64,000 bases of DNA from Roseomonas populi (GTDB lineage Bacteria > Pseudomonadota > Alphaproteobacteria > Acetobacterales > Acetobacteraceae): positions 81,600 to 145,599 of the forward strand of contig NZ_JANJOU010000019.1 of the NCBI RefSeq assembly GCF_024594815.1. The letters are read 5' to 3'. Position numbers and translations under genes: made by a program. Below the pieces are notes generated by a model. It made no database searches, was not told where the DNA came from, and was given only the letters and a program-made list of their open reading frames with translations. Positions 62,508 to 64,000 of the stretch are shown one piece after another. Within the stretch, counting starts at the first letter, position 1; each line of letters opens with the position of its first letter.

Positions 62508-62747
62508 ATGCAGCAGTCCCACCGCTTCAGCATCGGCGAGAGCGTCGAACTTATTCCCCGCCACTTCACCCCGCGGGATGCCCACGGCCACTACACGGTC
62601 GTCCGCCTCCTCCCGAACGATGCCGAGGACCGCGAGTACCGCGTGAAGAGCGGCAAGGACGGCCACGAGCGCGTCGTGCGCGAGAGCGAGATGCGCGCCA
62701 GCGCCAGCACCCTCGCCGGCCGCACCTGGCCCACCGCCGCCGGCTGA
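62508..62747 (+). CDS. small conserved hypothetical protein
   Basis: A 79-residue protein with FSIGESVELIPRHF and YRVKSGKDGHERVVRESEM, a pattern I recall from short proteins in many Acetobacteraceae. It looks like a small beta domain. Function unknown. GGGGAA precedes the ATG. Confidence 0.7.
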   Translation: MQQSHRFSIGESVELIPRHFTPRDAHGHYTVVRLLPNDAEDREYRVKSGKDGHERVVRESEMRASASTLAGRTWPTAAG

Positions 62748-62778
62748 CCAACCCGGCGCCCCCCGTGACCGCCCCCTC

Positions 62779-63453
62779 GTGACTGCCACGGCGACCGCCA
62801 ACACCACCCCGGCCACCCCCTCCCGCACCGTATCCCCGGCCGAGCGCCGCGCGGACGCCACCGTCCACGCGCTCGGCCTCACCGCTGCGCTCGCCGGCGC
62901 CGCGCTGCTGCTCCACACCATCCAAGCCGCGCCGCACGCCCGGGCAACCCTCGCCACCAGCCTCTACATCCTCGGCCTGGTCGCCACCTTCGCCTGCTCC
63001 GCCGCCTACAACACGGCCCCGGACGGCCCGCGCAAGCACATCCTCCGCCGCCTGGACCACGCGGCCATCTTCCTGATGATCGCCGGCACCTACACCCCCG
63101 TCGCCCTGCTCGGCATCGGCGGCCCCTGGGGCACGGCCCTCTGCGCCGCCGTCTGGGCCGGCGCCCTCCCCGGCATGGCCCTGAAGCTCCTCGCCCCCGG
63201 CCGGTATGAGCGCGCGGCCTTCGCCGCCTACCTCGCCCTCGGCTGGCTCGGCGTCCTCGCCCTCCCCGCCATGCTCCAATCCATGCCCCACTGGCAGACC
63301 GCCACCATCGCCGCCGGCGGCCTGCTCTACACCGCCGGCACCGCCTTCCACGTCGCGGACCGCCTGCCCTACAGCACCGCCATCTGGCACGCCTTCGTCC
63401 TGGCCGCCGCGGCCTGCCACTTCACCGTTGTCCTGGCCCTCGCCGCCGGCTGA
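62779..63453 (+). CDS. hemolysin III/PAQR family membrane protein
   Basis: A 224-residue protein with about seven helices starting at GTG 62779. Family motifs: ATVHALGL (early), TFACSAAYN, RRLDHAAIFLMIAGTYTPVAL and YSTAIWHAFVLAAAACHF with the C-terminal His residues. PAQR-like proteins may hydrolyse lipids or act as receptors; the haemolysin name is historical. Confidence 0.88.
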   Translation: MTATATANTTPATPSRTVSPAERRADATVHALGLTAALAGAALLLHTIQAAPHARATLATSLYILGLVATFACSAAYNTAPDGPRKHILRRLDHAAIFLMIAGTYTPVALLGIGGPWGTALCAAVWAGALPGMALKLLAPGRYERAAFAAYLALGWLGVLALPAMLQSMPHWQTATIAAGGLLYTAGTAFHVADRLPYSTAIWHAFVLAAAACHFTVVLALAAG

Positions 63454-63472
63454 GCAAGGGCCCGAAGCGCCC

Positions 63473-63742
63473 CTAGCGCTTCACGAACTTGAAGAACCGG
63501 CTCTCCTTCCCGTCCGCCGTCTTGTCCTGGTGCAGGAAGGCCAGCTTCCGGTCTTCGAAGGTCTTGAAGAAATCCTCCCAGGAAATCTCCTCAAGCCTGT
63601 CCTCCTTCGGCCCGAAATCCACGCGCAGGATCCCCTCCCCGTCATCTCCCTCGGTCCCGGAGACGACGCTCGGCCGCCCCTTGCGGTCCTCGATCCACTT
63701 CTGGATCACCTTGTGGTCGGTCGTCGTGTTACCCTGGCTCAT
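63473..63742 (-). CDS. small conserved hypothetical protein
   Basis: An 89-residue acidic/basic protein (KVIQKWIEDRKGRPSVVSGTEGDDGEGILRVDFGPKEDRLEEISWEDFFKTFEDRKLAFLHQD). This family is often carried as hypothetical or mislabelled as a glucan branching enzyme; no catalytic domain is present. Convergent with the PAQR gene, 19 nt apart. Confidence 0.75.
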   Translation of the reverse strand: MSQGNTTTDHKVIQKWIEDRKGRPSVVSGTEGDDGEGILRVDFGPKEDRLEEISWEDFFKTFEDRKLAFLHQDKTADGKESRFFKFVKR

Positions 63743-63841
63743 CCCTGTCCTCCTGCCCCCGCCCGCAAGCCGCGGGCGTACCGGGCGGGGAACACGGCGG
63801 GCCGGGAGCCCGTTGCCTCACAAGGCCGCGCGAGAGCGCTC

Positions 63842-64000
63842 CTACCAGGGAACAAAATCCGTCTCCTTCGTCACCCGCCGGCAGTAGCCTGCCAACAGCC
63901 GCGCCGAGTTCTCCAGATCCGTCAGGCTCACCACCTCGCAGGGCGTGTGCATGTAGCGCAGCGGAACCCCCACCAGCCCGGACGCCATCCCATGCCCGCT
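63842..64000 (-). CDS. M42-type metallopeptidase, C-terminal end (partial)
   Basis: The last 52 residues of a reverse-strand gene that begins beyond the right edge. SGLVGVPLRYMHTPCEVVSLTDLENSARLLAGYC matches the C-terminus of M42 aminopeptidases/endoglucanase M, where the H-T-P element contributes the final metal-binding His. The catalytic part is outside the window. Confidence 0.82.
   Translation of the reverse strand, partial: SGHGMASGLVGVPLRYMHTPCEVVSLTDLENSARLLAGYCRRVTKETDFVPW

Noticed and set aside
1..64000. CRISPR array, tRNA/rRNA, prophage, restriction or toxin-antitoxin systems
   Set aside because: No regular repeat-spacer pattern, no tRNA-like cloverleaf or T-loop, and no nuclease, methyltransferase-restriction or toxin motifs were seen on either strand.

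Overview
The window is 64 kb of very GC-rich bacterial chromosome with strong G/C preference at third codon positions and many GTG starts. Gene content points to an alphaproteobacterium, most likely Acetobacteraceae (Roseomonas-like). The markers are a Bug-type tripartite tricarboxylate receptor, HisKA_2/HWE histidine kinases, a Hint-domain protein, STAS-MlaE, purS/purQ/purC with purB, DUF1289 and DUF4287 proteins, and several SDRs. The taxonomic call is inference; no rRNA or tRNA gene was recognised. Both ends cut genes: a STAS-MlaE permease on the left and an M42-type peptidase on the right.

Layout. 0-7.7 kb: MlaE permease and a flavin amine oxidase, an SDR, an MCP-PilZ receptor, a Bug receptor, a DUF1289 protein and a TrmH/SpoU methyltransferase. 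7.8-13.6 kb: a transglycosylase lipoprotein, a class IV aminotransferase, a single-TM protein, a PhyH-type dioxygenase, a rhodanese-ChrB protein and a PfkB kinase. 13.6-20.6 kb: RluA-type pseudouridine synthase, a HisKA_2 kinase coupled to an HD hydrolase, a HAD phosphatase, a DUF2786-like protein, an FdhF/YdeP molybdoenzyme and a small membrane protein. 20.6-31.2 kb: an envelope block of PBP1C, a CAP lipoprotein, an MFS carrier and a 1707-residue alpha-2-macroglobulin with an intact CGEQ thioester, then a DUF4214-like/radical SAM fusion. 31.2-40 kb: DHA2 exporter, bdcA/bdcR, map and carbonic anhydrase, a GAF-GGDEF-EAL protein, radC, a trypsin-like protease and a DUF4287 protein. 40-46.8 kb: a lipoprotein, two TerC proteins, purB, a Pro/Tyr-rich secreted protein, an LprI-like protein and a DadA-like oxidoreductase. 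46.8-49.5 kb: a signalling group (lone receiver, Crp-type regulator, PAS-HWE kinase). 49.5-52.1 kb: a DUF305 protein and two low-complexity stress or envelope proteins. 52.3-55 kb: purC-purS-(small membrane protein)-purQ-(hexapeptide acyltransferase), tightly coupled. 55-64 kb: THUMP methyltransferase, SMP-30 lactonase, Hint protein, two divergent related SDRs (one lipoprotein-like, one apparently frameshifted), a cold shock protein, small conserved proteins and a hemolysin-III-type membrane protein.

In function this is ordinary chromosome: purine synthesis, envelope maintenance, signalling and small-molecule oxidoreduction. No insertion sequence, prophage, CRISPR array or recognisable defence system was seen. 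The least conventional items are the DUF4214-like/radical SAM fusion, the Hint protein with a duplicated C-terminal module, the membrane protein inside the purS-purQ pair, the divergent SDR pair, and the HWE kinase/receiver/Crp group. None of these is shown here to be a new system.
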